NCBI GenBank assembly: GCA_001804865.1
Contig: MHBK01000066.1
Coordinates: forward strand, 33,856-97,855
Direction of reading: 5' to 3'
DNA from: Lentisphaerae bacterium GWF2_57_35
GTDB taxonomy: Bacteria > Verrucomicrobiota > Kiritimatiellia > CAIQIC01 > GWF2-57-35
Length of the DNA stretch: 64,000 nt
Below are positions 63,801 through 64,000 of this stretch, piece after piece. How positions within the stretch are numbered: position 1 is the first letter of the stretch; each line of letters starts with the position of its first letter. Under the pieces are notes generated by a model. It saw nothing but the letters and a program-made list of their open reading frames with translations, was not told where the DNA came from and searched no databases. A program made the position numbers and the translations under genes.

Positions 63801-64000
63801 TAATGTCCGCCACGTCAAAGACCGGTCTGGAGCTCACGTTTGCTTATGACGCATTGGGCCGTCAAATCGCAGCGATCGATCCCCGTACCGGAACGAATGG
63901 GACGCATTACAGCGCCCAAGGCCGCATAGATTACACCGAAGATGCCGCCGGAAATCGTACCGCCTACACCTATGACGCCAATAGCGGCCGCCGCATCGCT
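60806..64000 (+). CDS. RHS/YD-repeat surface protein, 3' partial
   Basis: 1065 codons open to the right edge with no stop; the end is outside the window. The ATG overlaps the previous stop (ATGA). N-terminal hydrophobic segment (VVWMVLAGLMTLGNLMLG), then a short Cys-rich linker (CEEG, CGCLSEGETCCDDG, CCPVDGSGGGG). A non-repetitive region follows (about 95-560). YD repeats run from about residue 700 onward (SYTYDGAGNKLTKIV, TLYVYDELGRQIRSG, TFAYDALGRQIAAIDPRTG, AYTYDANSGRRIA). An RHS core and effector tip, if present, lie beyond the window. Third gene of a coupled secreted locus. Confidence 0.85.
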   Translation, partial: MKRRASKPIVVWMVLAGLMTLGNLMLGPMDEALLVSGAYANPNNDPPPPCEEGQSESACGCLSEGETCCDDGSVVSDGEECCPVDGSGGGGSGATSLKMQFFLGKDRKPGINAGMLLIKSEFPEPALCRPERLKLYTMFSKTEALYDGQALRQAVAAQTFLDVVTLNAFEYELRFYPLDAINGYSNGYYAIDAQVSPFAVWNVKNPDGTNSFNRLFVSKWVNGEQTESHNFTWNDATRSWTLVKGNESEVLYTADILANGNSPQSANIPGGASLFPSTAVDTNANAVSPFGFSAVLPSGNYTVSIQTPFGNYLTGPKALPGSGHGTNADYLVLAELAESGQPGAVARKEIKIWQDAGGHVAKIEHRLQDLTFWGSERKLPVLEILDPDGAALITSRTYYHDPYESFRHGKLNLEVKPDGSWKWFDYDRHGRKTVQMESWLDQGHPSQGIPDAGQVTATYYSYESIDALDVPSIRHYRPRKIEKRIMGQVVEKTFHAYFLDSEGALVHVEEKAATPGAAYGDEGNLRTVTVEYDDDRFGLLASLPKSRQMPDGSLDSYSYELGSYQSDEGQPGAFSTGVGSNFIRQVITHGTVTSPEGIAFKTTREIKILNEFRNPLLKETYVKTPTGYERVDWTVHEYDPFQRETKTYQANGLFKDVTWQTCCATSDEIGYDGLRVTKVSDQNRRLLMETFKGVAAGEYPAQEDLATSYTYDGAGNKLTKIVTAGGLSLITASNQYDLAGRLIKTVNEAGLETAYSYATGGRITTVIRPGGASEVTEKYADGRPKSITGEGTTARYSEYGVNADGSQWTKVYTGSSATNSPAWQKTTTDLLGRLVRVEKPGFGGTVETNRYEYNEKGQLVRTSASGQADTLYVYDELGRQIRSGLDLNSNGALDLASLDRIKGSEFAYVLRNGSWWEEVVSIAYAVANDSSPTTLGAQRRKLSGSQCGCAAGEKESVDIHGNITSVKVSVDASTKSVTTLASQPDSTQTVTQVNVNGRLMSATSKTGLELTFAYDALGRQIAAIDPRTGTNGTHYSAQGRIDYTEDAAGNRTAYTYDANSGRRIA

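Overview
This window reads as the chromosome of a member of the PVC superphylum, most plausibly a Kiritimatiellota/Verrucomicrobiota-like bacterium. This is an inference from gene content, as there is no rRNA gene here. The pointers are: a V-type ATPase operon in the order E-DUF2764-A-B-D-I-K, as known from Chlamydiae; lysine/cell-wall synthesis through LL-diaminopimelate aminotransferase (DapL) with DapF; large secreted RHS and thrombospondin-type-3 (TSP3) proteins; and an unusual density of short palindromic and tandem extragenic repeats. Most genes are GC-rich. The pair at 4381-6356 is visibly AT-richer and looks acquired.

Layout. 1-12.4 kb: a caspase/CsgG-like protein (cut by the left edge), a GldA-like dehydrogenase, an aspartase/fumarase, a RloA/RloB-type ATPase plus Toprim-like defence pair, two paralogous outer-membrane barrels, a class IV aminotransferase, a CAAX-type membrane protease bracketed by heptamer repeat arrays, two CNNM/CBS (CorC-like) proteins and YjbQ. 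12.4-17.4 kb: a TPR lipoprotein candidate and a hybrid histidine kinase. 17.5-25.5 kb: a nested insertion (one small mobile element inside another), then a promoter, four palindromes at an exact 31-bp period, and a three-gene secreted locus (TSP3, RHS, TSP3). 25.5-36.6 kb: dnaE, an esterase-CBM9 protein with a suspicious in-frame TGA, fusA, a PAS-type protein, a metallo-beta-lactamase-fold protein and dapF. 36.8-46.5 kb: a fresh copy of the miniature element with 20-bp terminal inverted repeats and a 9-bp target duplication, the V-ATPase operon (with a truncated Uma2-like gene wedged between atpD and atpI), dapL and an ACT-domain protein. 46.5-55.4 kb: a DUF4380 protein, a Ser/Thr kinase-LRR-C-type-lectin fusion, a small putative toxin-antitoxin-like/regulatory patch, an acyl-ACP-synthetase/acyltransferase fusion and an AraC-type regulator. 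55.4-64 kb: a second secreted locus (TSP3/galactose-binding giant, HEAT-like protein, RHS protein running off the right edge) whose genes are abutting or overlapping.

How the genes fit together: dapF and dapL bracket the V-ATPase operon. Two separate loci pair RHS/YD-repeat proteins with calcium-binding TSP3 proteins and look like surface or secretion cassettes. The least explained part of the window is its repeat biology: heptamer CAGTRAW arrays (two flanking a gene in inverted orientation, one forming a large palindrome), hairpin repeats whose stems differ by compensatory changes, a miniature inverted-repeat element in three states of decay, and 31-bp-phased TTTTCCAA/TTGGAAAA palindromes lying inside a translated leader.
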